A stretch of DNA of 64,000 bases from Labrenzia sp. PHM005 (GTDB lineage Bacteria; Pseudomonadota; Alphaproteobacteria; Rhizobiales; Stappiaceae): positions 3,901,001-3,965,000 of the forward strand of contig NZ_CP041191.1 in the NCBI RefSeq assembly GCF_006517275.1. Direction: 5' to 3'. Under the pieces are notes generated by a model, which made no database searches, was not told the origin of the DNA, and was given only the letters and a program-made list of their open reading frames with translations. This document shows positions 16,889 to 26,573 of this stretch, one piece after another. Each line of letters starts with the position of its first letter. The first letter of the stretch is position 1. The position numbers were made by a program, and so were the translations under genes.

Positions 16889-19315
16889 ATGTCAGAAGAC
16901 GACGACAAAAAGCGGCCAGACCCGATAAACGTTTCCGGACAGCCCGGAAACGAACGGCCATCTGGTGAAGATCCGCTGATCGAATTGGCGCGCATCGTCC
17001 ACAACAACAAGCAAGTGGGGGCGCCGGTGAGCAGCGGCCGGGTTGGGAACACAGACTATTTTGCAGGCCTGGATGATTTTGCCAGCGATCCACAGTCAGA
17101 CGTCAGCGATGCGCACCAGCGCACCGAACCGGAATTTGGCAGCCCAAGAGAAGCTCTCAGCGCAGTAGAACCGCAGGAGGTTCCTGGCCAGCGGTCGGAG
17201 CCGGAATTCGGTGGCCAACAAAATGCAGCAAGCAGTCCGTCATGGCCCGACGTTCCAAGGCTGGATACGATTGAAAATACTGCGGCTCAAGCAATTGCCA
17301 GGCCCGCTGTTAATGCATTTGGCGGCCAGCCTACCTCTGCAAACGAGCCACAGGCATTCGCACCTGAATTCGAGAATGCAGGCGTGACTAATTTGGCGCC
17401 GTCGGTTGCAATTGACCTGGAACAGAATCTGACCGCTGAGCTGGAAGACGAACTGAAAGGCGCATTGCGCCATACAGATGACCAACCTGCCGATACTGAT
17501 ATCGCACCAGCTCCGCCGGTGACCCAGCCAGTTGGACAGTTTCACATCAGTGGGCTTCAAACGCCGGTGGCCGGGTACAACCAATCCATCAGTGCCAACA
17601 ACGATGCACGTTTCGAGCAGCCTCAGACGCATACGGACAGTGGCGATCGGTATGCGGACTTTGGTCGCCCGAGGCCTGTCGACCCGGAGCCTCAAGTCAC
17701 TTCGGATTTTGATCCAGCTCCGGATCTTGCTCCCAGCGAGCCTGAGGCGGCCCCTGCGCAAAGCCGTCCGGCCATCAATGAAGATGATCTCTTTGCGGCC
17801 TTAACAACGCCTCCAGCAGCTGCGTCTGCGACAGAGGCTGCGCCCGCTGACAAAGACACGAAACCTGCAATTGCCGGCATCGATACTTTGCTAGCGGATC
17901 TGGATTTCCCGGAAAGGGAACAACGGCACCAGACGGCATCCGATCATTTGCAGGAGCCTCTGGGATCTGAACCAAGTCAGCAAGTCCCGGCCAGTCGTCC
18001 GGACACTACCAGCGCGCCGGCTGCAGACGATATAGATGATATGGCTTGGCCAGCGGCCGCTGACGCCGTTCCGGACGTGCGTGACGAAGATACGCCTCCA
18101 CCGCCGGAAGGATATGATCTCGATGCGGTGGCCCGCGCCATGCAGGAAAGTGACCCAACGCTGAAGGGCAGTGGGGTTCTACCGCCGCATTCGGCCGCAG
18201 AGCAGGCTGCCGTCCCGCATGCCGAAGAACGGTCCCGGCGCGGCCTCTTTGTTGCCGGCGGTGTTCTAGCTGTCGCTGCAATTGGCGCCGCCGGGTTCTT
18301 CTTCATGGACAGTGGCGGCATAACCGTGCCGGACGGGCCTCCGCCCGTCATCAGCGGGCTTCAAGAACCTTTGAAAATTTTCCCGGAAGCACAAGATCCG
18401 GGCACCGGCAACAATCAGTCGGCGAAACTCATCTACGACCGGGTAGATGGCACGTCTGAAAATGCACCGGCGCAGCTCGCTCCGCAAGAAACGCCGGAAC
18501 CGGCTTCTTTACCGCCTGCACCAGCTGGAGTGCAATCGGGCGCGGATCTGGTGCCAGGCGCGACCAAACGTGTTCGGACAGTTGTGGTCCGGCCTGACGG
18601 AACAATTGTCTCCGGAGAAGATGCAGCTCCTGCGCCCACACCGGCACAGCCGGCGCCCACAGCACCGAGCGAACCAAGGGCTGTTACGACCCAGCCAATC
18701 ATCGCCAACCCGGAACCGGCGCCAGCTGAGCCTGCGGTTGCGCCGCAGCCTGCCACTCCGGCAATTGCTACACCAGCAGCACCTGCTCCAGCGACACCGG
18801 CGCCTGAAACACCGGCGATTGTGGCTGGAACAGAACCTGTAGCTGCTGAACCGGAGCCGGCTGCACCAGTGGCTGTCATTCCGAGCGTGTTGCCGCGGAA
18901 AAAACCGGCTGCGCCAGTGCGTGTCGCGCAGGCACCGGCCGCAGTGGTCGATCCTGTTCCAGCTGCGACCAACAACAACGGCCCACTTAATCTGTCCCAG
19001 CCGGCTCCGACACCTGTGGCGACAACACCTGCAACAGGCGGGACTGCTACCGGCACGATCCCATCCGGCACCAACATTGTGCAGGTCACATCTCAGCGGT
19101 CGGCTTCAGCAGCCCGGGATGCCTATTCCGGTTTGCAGCGGCGTTTCCCGTCAATCCTGGGCAACCGGAACGCTGTGATCGTTCCGGCCGACCTCGGCGA
19201 CCGGGGCACGTTCTACCGGGCGCGCATTCCGACAGGATCCCGTGAAGAGGCGGTTCGGCTTTGCGAGCAGCTGCAAGGTGCGGGCGGTGATTGTTTCGTC
19301 CGCCGGATGCCGTAA
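16889..19315 (+). CDS. SPOR-domain envelope protein with long disordered regions
   Basis: 808-residue single-pass inner-membrane protein. Residues 1-450 are hydrophilic, rich in Asp, Glu, Pro and Ala, and predicted cytoplasmic. One transmembrane segment (LFVAGGVLAVAAIGAAGFFFM) lies near 452-472. The periplasmic part has a 250-residue Pro/Ala-rich linker with many PAPA and APATPA units and ends in a SPOR domain (about 733-808: VQVTSQRSASAARDAYSGLQ to GDCFVRRMP). SPOR domains bind denuded septal peptidoglycan. Its place between argS and nagZ supports a role in division or wall remodelling. A strong terminator follows. Confidence 0.85.
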   Translation: MSEDDDKKRPDPINVSGQPGNERPSGEDPLIELARIVHNNKQVGAPVSSGRVGNTDYFAGLDDFASDPQSDVSDAHQRTEPEFGSPREALSAVEPQEVPGQRSEPEFGGQQNAASSPSWPDVPRLDTIENTAAQAIARPAVNAFGGQPTSANEPQAFAPEFENAGVTNLAPSVAIDLEQNLTAELEDELKGALRHTDDQPADTDIAPAPPVTQPVGQFHISGLQTPVAGYNQSISANNDARFEQPQTHTDSGDRYADFGRPRPVDPEPQVTSDFDPAPDLAPSEPEAAPAQSRPAINEDDLFAALTTPPAAASATEAAPADKDTKPAIAGIDTLLADLDFPEREQRHQTASDHLQEPLGSEPSQQVPASRPDTTSAPAADDIDDMAWPAAADAVPDVRDEDTPPPPEGYDLDAVARAMQESDPTLKGSGVLPPHSAAEQAAVPHAEERSRRGLFVAGGVLAVAAIGAAGFFFMDSGGITVPDGPPPVISGLQEPLKIFPEAQDPGTGNNQSAKLIYDRVDGTSENAPAQLAPQETPEPASLPPAPAGVQSGADLVPGATKRVRTVVVRPDGTIVSGEDAAPAPTPAQPAPTAPSEPRAVTTQPIIANPEPAPAEPAVAPQPATPAIATPAAPAPATPAPETPAIVAGTEPVAAEPEPAAPVAVIPSVLPRKKPAAPVRVAQAPAAVVDPVPAATNNNGPLNLSQPAPTPVATTPATGGTATGTIPSGTNIVQVTSQRSASAARDAYSGLQRRFPSILGNRNAVIVPADLGDRGTFYRARIPTGSREEAVRLCEQLQGAGGDCFVRRMP

Positions 19316-19346
19316 GCGCTTGTAGTCTCAAAAAATTACTTTGAAG

Positions 19347-19373
19347 AAAAGGCCGGTTTTGCCGGCCTTTTTA
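19347..19373. terminator. Bidirectional intrinsic terminator after the SPOR gene
   Basis: AAAAGGCCGG (19347-19356) and CCGGCCTTTT (19362-19371) form a ten-base stem with loop TTTTG. It is flanked by A and T runs, so it can act on both strands. It overlaps the stop codon of the convergent LysR gene. Confidence 0.85.
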
Positions 19374-20288
19374 TTCAGCCGCGTCCACGACAGGTTTTCC
19401 AGAAAGGCCTGTGAGGCGTGGAGCCATGTGCCGGTAGACGTCAGCAATTGCATCAATGGCCTGGCGGACAGCTGGCTCACGGCGGACATCCCGGTGAACG
19501 ATGATATGTTCCGGATTTGTCAATTCTTCAAGGGGACCCATGACGCGGATCAGATCCGGATGCTGGTCACCGATGAAGACCGGCAGCAGTCCGAGACCGG
19601 CTCCGCTGACAATCATGTTCATGAGGGTTGTCATGGTGTTGCTGCGGAGGCGGGGCGGAACAGGTAGCCGGTCGCTCAGCCAACGATTTTGCGATGGATA
19701 CCAAAGGTCGTCCGGTGTGAATCCGAGCCAATCACATTTGTGATACCGGGTGTCCGTTAGTGCGTCTGGGTGCGCGGCAACATAAGACCGGCTGCCATAG
19801 ACACCATAGGCAAGGTCCCCCAGTTTCCGGGCAATCAGCGTGTCGGTTTCCGGCAGGCAATTGCGGATTTGCAATTCAATGCTGCGGCTTTGGTGGTCTG
19901 CATGGTTGTGGCTGGAAATTAGCTCCAGCTCGATGTCCTTTAGCCGTGTATCCAGCACATGGAACATGTCTGTCAGGACTTTAGCCCGCACTTCATCCAC
20001 TGCAATCCGGACAACCCGTAAAGATGTTCCGGCAAGGTCCGGCATCACTCGTGCTGCAGCCTCAGCTTTCTGGCGCATTTCTGCAGCCAGTGGGATCAAC
20101 CGCAGGCCAGCTTCCGTTGGTTTTAGACCTGACGGCATTCGGTCGAACAAACGTGCGCCGACCCTGTCCTCAAACGCTTTTAATCGCCGGCTGAGTTGCG
20201 GCTGGCTGATATCCAAGGACTTGGCTGCACCGGACAAAGAGCGCATCCGGGCAGCGGCATCAACGAGTTTAAGGTCATCCCAATTCAT
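19371..20288 (-). CDS. LysR-family transcriptional regulator
   Basis: 305-residue LTTR. The N-terminal winged helix reads LVDAAARMRSLSGAAKSLDISQPQLSRRLKAFEDRVGARLFDR. The C-terminal part is the usual periplasmic-binding-protein-like effector domain, with RSNTMTTLMNMIVSGAGLGLLPVFIGD. The start is MNWDDLKLVD at 20288; an upstream ATG at 20330 gives an unmatched extension. It is divergent from an EamA transporter gene, so it probably controls that gene. The effector is unknown. Confidence 0.9.
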   Translation of the reverse strand: MNWDDLKLVDAAARMRSLSGAAKSLDISQPQLSRRLKAFEDRVGARLFDRMPSGLKPTEAGLRLIPLAAEMRQKAEAAARVMPDLAGTSLRVVRIAVDEVRAKVLTDMFHVLDTRLKDIELELISSHNHADHQSRSIELQIRNCLPETDTLIARKLGDLAYGVYGSRSYVAAHPDALTDTRYHKCDWLGFTPDDLWYPSQNRWLSDRLPVPPRLRSNTMTTLMNMIVSGAGLGLLPVFIGDQHPDLIRVMGPLEELTNPEHIIVHRDVRREPAVRQAIDAIADVYRHMAPRLTGLSGKPVVDAAE

Positions 20289-20426
20289 GATTTCAATTAT
20301 ACGTATTTGCACAGCCGGCCGCAATGGCATGCGTATTTGAATAGCCCTTATGGGGATTTGGCAGCTGATGAAAAGCGATCCTTGGTGATAGGGAAGTTAT
20401 GTCATCACGTTCTTGGAACCAAATTC

Positions 20427-21329
20427 ATGTCCCTGCCAGCAGCTGTCTCTCAACGCGAAAACATCCCTGTTGCCCTCTTATTGGCTGTGGCAGGTATGGC
20501 GGCTTTCACGCCGATATTTGCGGCCGGAAAACTGGCTGGCGGCTTGGTGCCGATCGCAGCACTTGTTTGGTTGCGGTTTGCTGGCGGCGCCGCAACCATT
20601 CTCTGTGTTGCCGGAGTGCGCAAAGTCCCGCTTCACCGGCAAATAAGCCCGCTTTGGAAACTGCACCTGATGCGGGCGGTCTGCGGCGTCGGCAGTCTGG
20701 CAACGGCGGTTTATGCGGCATCAGTCATGCCGCTCGCCGACGCGACCGCGATTGGTTTGACCAAAGGCATTTTCGCCATCGCCCTAGCGGGGCTGATTTT
20801 GAAGGAACTCGTTACCGGCCGGCATTGGTTGGCCGGGATCCTGAGCTTGGTTGGGGCCTATCTTGTTGTACAATCGGCCAATAGCGGGATGGTTCCAACT
20901 GGAATCGCCACGACAGGCGTCGTTGCGGCACTCGCCAGTGCATTGTTCATGGCAACTGAAAGCCTGATTATGCGGTATATCGCCCAACGGGAAGATACGG
21001 TAACGATCCTGGCCTACGTCAATGTTTTTGCCGCCTGTCTGTTGGCCGGACCCGTTGTGTGGCTGATCGCCGCCGAAGGGGTTGGCGTTTCCGATCTGCT
21101 CGCCTTCGCTTGGCTCGGGCCGCTGGCAATTTTCGGGCAATCCTTGAATATCGCAGCCTACCGGCGGGCTGGTGCGGCGACCTTGGCTCCGGCGTTTTAT
21201 GCCACTGTGATCCTGTCGGCGATCTTTGGTTATGCGGTGTGGGGCGAAGTGCCTGGCCAGGGTGCGGTCTTGGGAGCGGTCCTCATACTGGCTGGCGGCG
21301 CAGTTCTGACACTGCGCCGGCCGTCCTAA
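20427..21329 (+). CDS. EamA/DMT-family membrane transporter
   Basis: 300-residue inner-membrane protein with ten predicted helices in two EamA repeats (first from VALLLAVAGMAAFTPIFAAGKLAGG, second from GVVAALASALFMATESLIMRYIA). This is the layout of drug/metabolite exporters such as RhtA and YdcZ-type permeases. The frame is open upstream into the LysR gene, but the ATG at 20427 gives the standard length. It is divergent from the LysR regulator with about 140 bases between. The substrate cannot be read from sequence. Confidence 0.85.
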   Translation: MSLPAAVSQRENIPVALLLAVAGMAAFTPIFAAGKLAGGLVPIAALVWLRFAGGAATILCVAGVRKVPLHRQISPLWKLHLMRAVCGVGSLATAVYAASVMPLADATAIGLTKGIFAIALAGLILKELVTGRHWLAGILSLVGAYLVVQSANSGMVPTGIATTGVVAALASALFMATESLIMRYIAQREDTVTILAYVNVFAACLLAGPVVWLIAAEGVGVSDLLAFAWLGPLAIFGQSLNIAAYRRAGAATLAPAFYATVILSAIFGYAVWGEVPGQGAVLGAVLILAGGAVLTLRRPS

Positions 21330-21333
21330 AACT

Positions 21334-22347
21334 CTACTTCATCAACGCATTTGCCAAGAACGGCAGGCTTTCATCGAGGCGATAGTCGATCGAAGAATGC
21401 GTGTCGTTGAACTCCTGATAAATATGCTCAACTCCGGCGTCAGTGAGTTTTTTGGTGAACCGCCGCGCACCATAAAGCAAGTTGTACTGATCGATATCGC
21501 CGCAATCGATCCAGAGCGCTTTCAAGGATTTCAACGCGTCTGTGTGAGTGTCGACCATATGCACCGGATCCCAAGACAACCAGGTATTCCAGCGCTCTTC
21601 GATCAGCTCGCAGGTTTCCAGGTCAACTGGCAGACGAATGCCGCAGAAGATTTCCGGCGCCGGATCGGGATCATAGGTTGCGGCCATGGCAAAGGTCATG
21701 AGGTCATGAAGGGCGCTACCGGGATATTTGGGACCGGCTTCATAGCCCCGAACAAACGCCTCGATAGACCCGGTTTTCTGAATTGCGCGCAGAGCGCTCG
21801 GCATTTCGGGCAAGTAACAAAGCTCAAACGCCATATCACCTGAATGGCAAGCTGCGGCCGACCAGACATCGGCATGTTTCATGGCATGAACGAGTGAGCC
21901 ATAGCCGCCGGACGACTTACCAAAGAGACCGCGTTTGCCAGAGCCTCCGCAGCCGAATTTGCTTTCAACAGCTTGCAGCATGTCCGTGGTAAGCCAGGTC
22001 GCCCAAGGACCCATCGCAGCGCTGTCGATATACTGGTTGCCGCCAAGGCGCGTGAAACAATCCGGGAAGGCGACAACGACCGGTGGCAGTTCGCCGTCAT
22101 GGATCAGCCGGTCGAGGCGCTCCGGGACATTTTCGCCGAAATTTTTCCAGCTGACATGCGCCGGACCGCCTGAAGTAAAGCCGACGAGATCGACCAGAAG
22201 CGGGAGCCGGTCACCAGAATGGCCATAAGGCGTATAGACTATCACATCGCGCGTTGACGGATCTCCAAGCCGGTTGTGTTTTAGGATGTCTGAAGTCACT
22301 GAAATCCGGTGTAAAGTGCCTGCCGGAATGTCGGGACGCGCGCGCAT
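21334..22347 (-). CDS. Alpha/beta-hydrolase, esterase D-like
   Basis: 337-residue putative esterase of the enterochelin-esterase/PHB-depolymerase-like group. The nucleophile elbow is GLFGKSSGGYGS, with Ser about residue 158. Upstream there is VVAFPDCFTRLGGNQYIDSAAMG; the general acid is probably in ALWIDCGDIDQYN and the histidine in FNDTHSSIDYR. No signal peptide is seen, so it is probably cytoplasmic. The start at 22347 has GGAG nine bases upstream; ATG 22395 is less likely. It is convergent with the EamA gene, four bases apart, and divergent from nagZ. Confidence 0.8.
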   Translation of the reverse strand: MRARPDIPAGTLHRISVTSDILKHNRLGDPSTRDVIVYTPYGHSGDRLPLLVDLVGFTSGGPAHVSWKNFGENVPERLDRLIHDGELPPVVVAFPDCFTRLGGNQYIDSAAMGPWATWLTTDMLQAVESKFGCGGSGKRGLFGKSSGGYGSLVHAMKHADVWSAAACHSGDMAFELCYLPEMPSALRAIQKTGSIEAFVRGYEAGPKYPGSALHDLMTFAMAATYDPDPAPEIFCGIRLPVDLETCELIEERWNTWLSWDPVHMVDTHTDALKSLKALWIDCGDIDQYNLLYGARRFTKKLTDAGVEHIYQEFNDTHSSIDYRLDESLPFLANALMK

Positions 22348-22477
22348 GTGGTTTTTGCTCCAATAAGGAAAAGTGAGAGGAGCTTTTGATCGCAAGTTCA
22401 GCCCGTGTGCGCAAGTGCGCTATCGGATGCATGGACGCTTTCTTGACGGCGAGAGATCAGGCCGATAAGCCAAGTTC

Positions 22478-23497
22478 ATGATCAAGGCATTCATTTCCGG
22501 TTGCGCCGGATCCGTCTTAACGGACGACGAACGGGCGTTTTTCAAGGATACCAATCCCTGGGGATTGATCCTGTTTGCCCGTAATATTGAAACCCCCGAG
22601 CAGGTTTCCGGCCTGACGGAGAGTTTTCGTCAGGCCGTTGGGCGGCAGGATGCGCCGGTTCTGGTCGATCAAGAAGGCGGCCGGGTTCAACGTTTGCGGC
22701 CGCCGCATTGGCGCAAATATCCCGCGCCGAAACTGTTCGGCGATATTTATAACCAAGATCCAGCAGCCGGACAGCGGGCTGCCTTTCTCGGAGCGCAACT
22801 GATTGCTGCTGATTTGAGTGCGGTTGGAATTACGGTGGATTGTTTGCCGTGTTTGGATGTCCGTTTCACGGAAACCGTTGATGCCATTGGGGATCGCGCG
22901 ATGTCGGAAGACCCCGAAACGGTTGCGCTGCTCGGCCGCGACATGGTCAATGGCGCGTTGGCAGGCGGTGTTTTGCCGGTAATCAAGCATATTCCTGGAC
23001 ACGGCCGGGCCATGGTCGACAGTCATTTGGAACTGCCGCGGGTCCTAGACGACAAAAAAACGCTGGAAACTGTGGATTTTCAACCTTTCAAGGCCCTGCG
23101 GGATGTGTCCTTGGGCATGACTGCGCACCTTCTTTATGAGAGCATTGATCCCGATAATCCGGGAACTCAAAGCCGGACAGTGATTGAAGAAATCATCCGC
23201 AAGGAAATCGGCTTTGATGGGTGTTTGATGAGCGATGATATCTCGATGAAGGCCCTTGGCGGCACCGTTGGGGACAGGTCCCGTAAGATCTGGGATGCCG
23301 GGTGTGACGTGGTGTTGCATTGCAATGGTGAGATGGATGAGATGCGGGTTGTCGCTGATGCTGCACCGGATCTGGCGGGACGATCGTTGGAACGGTGTGA
23401 GCAGGCGATGGCTGGTTTGAAACCCATCGATCCGGACTTTGATAACGTTGCAGCTTGGCAAGAGTTCCAGTCCTTAACCGGCTGGGCAGGGGTGTAA
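22478..23497 (+). CDS. nagZ: Beta-N-acetylhexosaminidase NagZ
   Basis: 339-residue family GH3 glucosaminidase that trims GlcNAc from anhydro-muropeptides during cell-wall recycling in the cytoplasm. The motif KHIPGHGRAMVDSHLELP is the GH3 NagZ signature with the Asp/His loop. Upstream DLSAVGITVDCLPCLDVRF and downstream GCLMSDDISMKAL (nucleophile Asp) complete the active site. It is followed directly by scpA and scpB, the common Rhizobiales order. Confidence 0.94.
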   Translation: MIKAFISGCAGSVLTDDERAFFKDTNPWGLILFARNIETPEQVSGLTESFRQAVGRQDAPVLVDQEGGRVQRLRPPHWRKYPAPKLFGDIYNQDPAAGQRAAFLGAQLIAADLSAVGITVDCLPCLDVRFTETVDAIGDRAMSEDPETVALLGRDMVNGALAGGVLPVIKHIPGHGRAMVDSHLELPRVLDDKKTLETVDFQPFKALRDVSLGMTAHLLYESIDPDNPGTQSRTVIEEIIRKEIGFDGCLMSDDISMKALGGTVGDRSRKIWDAGCDVVLHCNGEMDEMRVVADAAPDLAGRSLERCEQAMAGLKPIDPDFDNVAAWQEFQSLTGWAGV

Positions 23498-23508
23498 CCG
23501 GAAGTTTG

Positions 23509-24348
23509 ATGGCGGAACAGGAAACACAACCGGTCCCAGTGCAGGAGCAGTCCTATGATCTGCTGAGCGCTGTGCATTCGGCAGAGGAACGGGCAACCTC
23601 CGATCCGCAACTGGTTGTGGATGTAGACGGGTTCGAAGGTCCGCTCGACCTCCTGCTTGGACTGGCCCGGACCCAGAAGGTGGATCTCGCCAAAATTTCT
23701 ATTCTGGCTCTTGTTGAGCAGTATCTGGATTTCGTCGCGGAAGCGCGCCGCATGCGTTTAGAGCTTGCTGCCGACTATCTGGTGATGGCCGCCTGGCTTG
23801 CCTATCTGAAATCACGGCTACTGCTGCCGGAACAAAAAGATGAAGACGAACCAACGGGGGAGGAACTCGCTGCTGCACTTGCCTTCCGCCTGCGACGTCT
23901 GGAAGCCATGCGCGAAGTCTCAGAAAAACTTCTGGCACGCAGCCGGGCCGGACGGGATGTGTTTTTCCGGGGTGAGCCGGAAACCATGTCCGTTGAACAT
24001 AAAAGCATTTGGGACGCGTCGATCTATGATCTTTTGTCGGCCTATGCGACCCAGCGTCAGCGCCAATCGGTCACGTCTGTCCGCGTGTTAAGGCGGACAG
24101 TTTGGTCGCTGCAGGAAGCGCGTGAATTGCTGACGAAACTTGTTGGCCGGGTGAGCGAATGGGCGCCCTTGAACGCCTATCTGCGCGATTATCTTTACGA
24201 CAATAAAGATTGGGCGACGATTGTTGCCAGCAGTTTCTCCGCCAGCCTGGAAATGGTGCGTGAAGGACAAGTCGAAATCCGTCAGGGCGAACCGTTTTCT
24301 CCGGTCTATATCCGCGCCATAGAACAGGAGCCGGAAGAAGATGTCTGA
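23509..24348 (+). CDS. scpA: Segregation and condensation protein A
   Basis: 279-residue kleisin of the SMC-ScpAB condensin complex for chromosome organisation. DGFEGPLDLLLGLARTQKVDLAKISILALVEQYL is the family N-terminal block, and AADYLVMAAWLAYLKSRLLLP follows. The C-terminal winged-helix end VEIRQGEPFSPVYIR is short. An in-frame ATG at 23455 overlaps nagZ, but MAEQETQPV at 23509 with GGAAG in front is the better start. It overlaps scpB by eight bases. Confidence 0.94.
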   Translation: MAEQETQPVPVQEQSYDLLSAVHSAEERATSDPQLVVDVDGFEGPLDLLLGLARTQKVDLAKISILALVEQYLDFVAEARRMRLELAADYLVMAAWLAYLKSRLLLPEQKDEDEPTGEELAAALAFRLRRLEAMREVSEKLLARSRAGRDVFFRGEPETMSVEHKSIWDASIYDLLSAYATQRQRQSVTSVRVLRRTVWSLQEARELLTKLVGRVSEWAPLNAYLRDYLYDNKDWATIVASSFSASLEMVREGQVEIRQGEPFSPVYIRAIEQEPEEDV

Positions 24349-25048
24349 ACCGGACCAGCTGGATCTGGAAGATGGCCCAGAAGGCACCGAAGCTCCCAAA
24401 AGTGTGGATGACCTGTCTGGCCTCCGGATGGTCGAAGCCTTGTTATTTGCTTCCTCCGAGCCGCTGTCTCTGGAAGAGCTGACCTTGCGCTTGCCCGAAG
24501 GCACTGATGTGGTCGGGCTTTTAGAAGAGCTGCAGACCCTATATGCCCCCCGCGGAGTCAATGTCATCAGGGTAGCCGGGAAATGGTGTTTCCGGACAGC
24601 CGAAGACTTAAGTTTCCTCATGCACCGCAATGTGGAAGAGCAGCGCAAACTGTCGCGCGCGGCTCTTGAGACACTCGCGATCATCGCCTATCACCAGCCG
24701 GTTACACGGGCGGAGATCGAAGAGATCCGCGGGGTTTCCACCTCAAAGGGCACGCTGGATGTTCTGCTGGAAACCACCTGGATCCGCATGCGCGGACGCC
24801 GGCGGACACCGGGGCGGCCGGTCACCTATGGTACGACGGAACATTTTCTAATTCACTTCGGATTGGAAAATGTCAAAGACTTGCCGGGCCTTGAGGAGCT
24901 AAAAGGGGCAGGGCTGCTCGACAGCGCCATTCCGGCATCCTTTATGGTGCCGACACCCAATGATGATACGGCGCTTGCCGAGGATGAAGATCCTTTGGAA
25001 GACGGCACGCTGTTTGATGATGAGACGGACGAGACCGCGCAAACCTGA
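24341..25048 (+). CDS. scpB: Segregation and condensation protein B
   Basis: 235-residue winged-helix partner of ScpA and SMC. Family blocks: GLRMVEALLFASSEPLSLEEL, SRAALETLAIIAYHQPVTRAEIEEIRGVS and RGRRRTPGRPVTYGTTEHFLIHFGL. The C-terminal 40 residues are acidic. Its start overlaps the end of scpA, and its stop overlaps the start of the next ABC ATPase gene by one base, so the three are probably translated in series. Confidence 0.94.
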   Translation: MSEPDQLDLEDGPEGTEAPKSVDDLSGLRMVEALLFASSEPLSLEELTLRLPEGTDVVGLLEELQTLYAPRGVNVIRVAGKWCFRTAEDLSFLMHRNVEEQRKLSRAALETLAIIAYHQPVTRAEIEEIRGVSTSKGTLDVLLETTWIRMRGRRRTPGRPVTYGTTEHFLIHFGLENVKDLPGLEELKGAGLLDSAIPASFMVPTPNDDTALAEDEDPLEDGTLFDDETDETAQT

Positions 25049-26163
25049 TGTCCAAGAATTTCACTCTCAACGGCAACGGCCATGGATTGAGCTGGGGTGC
25101 ACCGGGAACGGCGAGCGCGACCATTGCGGCCGGGCTCGTTTATGAAAATGTTTCCCATGATTATGATGGGGTTCCGTCTGTCAAAAACCTGAGCCTGTCG
25201 GTTGCACCAGGGGAAATCCTGTGTCTGCTGGGACATTCGGGCTGTGGCAAGACAACGTTGATGCGCATTGCGGCCGGGGTTGAACGCCAAAGCGCAGGCA
25301 CCGTCCTCATCAATGGCATGCCTGTCGCCGGGCCAGATACGTTCGTTCCGCCGGAAAAGCGCGGCGTTGGCCTGATGTTTCAGGATTATGCGCTGTTTCC
25401 GCATATGACGATCCTCGACAATGTCATGTTCGGATTGAAAAAACTCGGCGCAACGGAAAGCAAAGCGGCTGCGATGACAGCCTTGGGCCGTGTAGGTTTG
25501 GCTGATTACGCTGGGGATTATCCGCATGCCCTTTCGGGTGGTGAACAGCAACGGGTTGCGCTCGCAAGGGCATTGGTGCCGCGGCCCGGCATACTATTGA
25601 TGGACGAACCGTTCTCCGGGCTCGACAAGCGGCTGCGCGACAGTGTGCGCGAGGAAACCTTGGCGGTGATCCGGGAAACCCGGGCGACCTGCATCATAGT
25701 CACCCATGATCCGGAAGAGGCGATGCGCATGGGCGATAGAATTGCTCTGATGCGCCGGGGCGAGCTGGTTCAACATGGAACAGCTGCTGATCTTTATAAT
25801 CGGCCAGCAGATCTGTTTGCGGCCCGGTTCTTTTCCGAACTCAATCAGATCGAAGGCAAGGTGACGTCCAGCGGTGTTGAAACCGCCCTTGGTATTTTGC
25901 CGTCAAATGGCATGCCTGAAGGGGCCGCAGATGTTTGCATCCGGCCGCAGGGCATTGTTTTGAGCAAGTCTGGTCTGTGCGGCGTAAAGGGCCGCATCCG
26001 GTCGAAACGATTCGTCGGGGAAGTAGATTTGCTGACGATTATCGTCGACGGACTGGAGCGTCCGTTGCAGGCGCGGGTGCGCGCCGGCAGCGAATGGACA
26101 ACCGGTATGGACGTCGCTGTGACGACAGATCCGAAGGATGTGCTTGTCTTTCCGCGGTCGTGA
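25048..26163 (+). CDS. Orphan ABC ATPase, Fe3+/polyamine-importer type
   Basis: 371-residue nucleotide-binding subunit resembling FbpC/PotA. Walker A is GHSGCGKTT, the Q-loop is MFQDYALFPHMT, the signature is LSGGEQQRVALARAL, Walker B is ILLMDEPFSGLD, and ITHDPEEAMRMGDRI-like IVTHDPEEAMR is the H-loop. A TOBE-type C-terminal domain spans about residues 275-365. No permease or binding protein is adjacent: scpB lies upstream and tatA downstream, so its partner must be elsewhere. The 35-residue N-terminal extension before the ABC domain is unusual. Confidence 0.85.
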   Translation: MSKNFTLNGNGHGLSWGAPGTASATIAAGLVYENVSHDYDGVPSVKNLSLSVAPGEILCLLGHSGCGKTTLMRIAAGVERQSAGTVLINGMPVAGPDTFVPPEKRGVGLMFQDYALFPHMTILDNVMFGLKKLGATESKAAAMTALGRVGLADYAGDYPHALSGGEQQRVALARALVPRPGILLMDEPFSGLDKRLRDSVREETLAVIRETRATCIIVTHDPEEAMRMGDRIALMRRGELVQHGTAADLYNRPADLFAARFFSELNQIEGKVTSSGVETALGILPSNGMPEGAADVCIRPQGIVLSKSGLCGVKGRIRSKRFVGEVDLLTIIVDGLERPLQARVRAGSEWTTGMDVAVTTDPKDVLVFPRS

Positions 26164-26307
26164 CCCCAAATCCTAGAAGAATTTACCAGATTATCCTTCT
26201 GTCTAGGAGTACAGAAACATTCCGACTATGTATTGTTGCGGCGAGACAAGCAGTTTTGTACAAGGGCTCAAATGAGCTGTTGAAGCCATGTATCAGGAGT
26301 TTGGCGT

Positions 26308-26532
26308 ATGGGCATTAGTATCTGGCAGATTTTGATCATCGCGGTTGTGGTGGTTCTGCTGTTCGGACGGGGCAAGATTTCCGAGTTGATGGGCGATGTA
26401 GCCAAGGGAATCAAAAGCTTCAAAAAGGGAATGGCTGAGGACGACGTCGCCGATTCCCCGAAGACAATTGATCATCAAGCCGGTGAGACCGTCGAATCCA
26501 CCAAGGCAGAAGATCAGACCAAAGCAAGCTGA
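26308..26532 (+). CDS. tatA: Twin-arginine translocase subunit TatA
   Basis: 74-residue pore-forming subunit of the Tat system, which exports folded proteins. It has one N-terminal transmembrane helix ([16 protein letters not shown]), then the [23 protein letters not shown] amphipathic helix, and an acidic tail. It is followed by tatB after 41 bases. AGGAG about nine bases ahead of the ATG supports the start. The 145-base spacer before it contains a small inverted repeat, TTCTGT/ACAGAA at 26197-26216. Confidence 0.95.
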   Translation: MGISIWQILIIAVVVVLLFGRGKISELMGDVAKGIKSFKKGMAEDDVADSPKTIDHQAGETVESTKAEDQTKAS

Positions 26533-26573
26533 TCTTCATCTGCGTAACGTCTCCCTAAGGGGCGAAGGGTTTT

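Noticed and set aside
18433..19089. 218-codon minus-strand Gly/Ala-rich frame inside the SPOR gene
   Set aside because: It is the mirror of the Pro/Ala-rich linker; no start signal and no family.
23627..23645. GGTTCGAAGG tRNA-like sequence
   Set aside because: It lies inside scpA and has no matching acceptor or anticodon arms.
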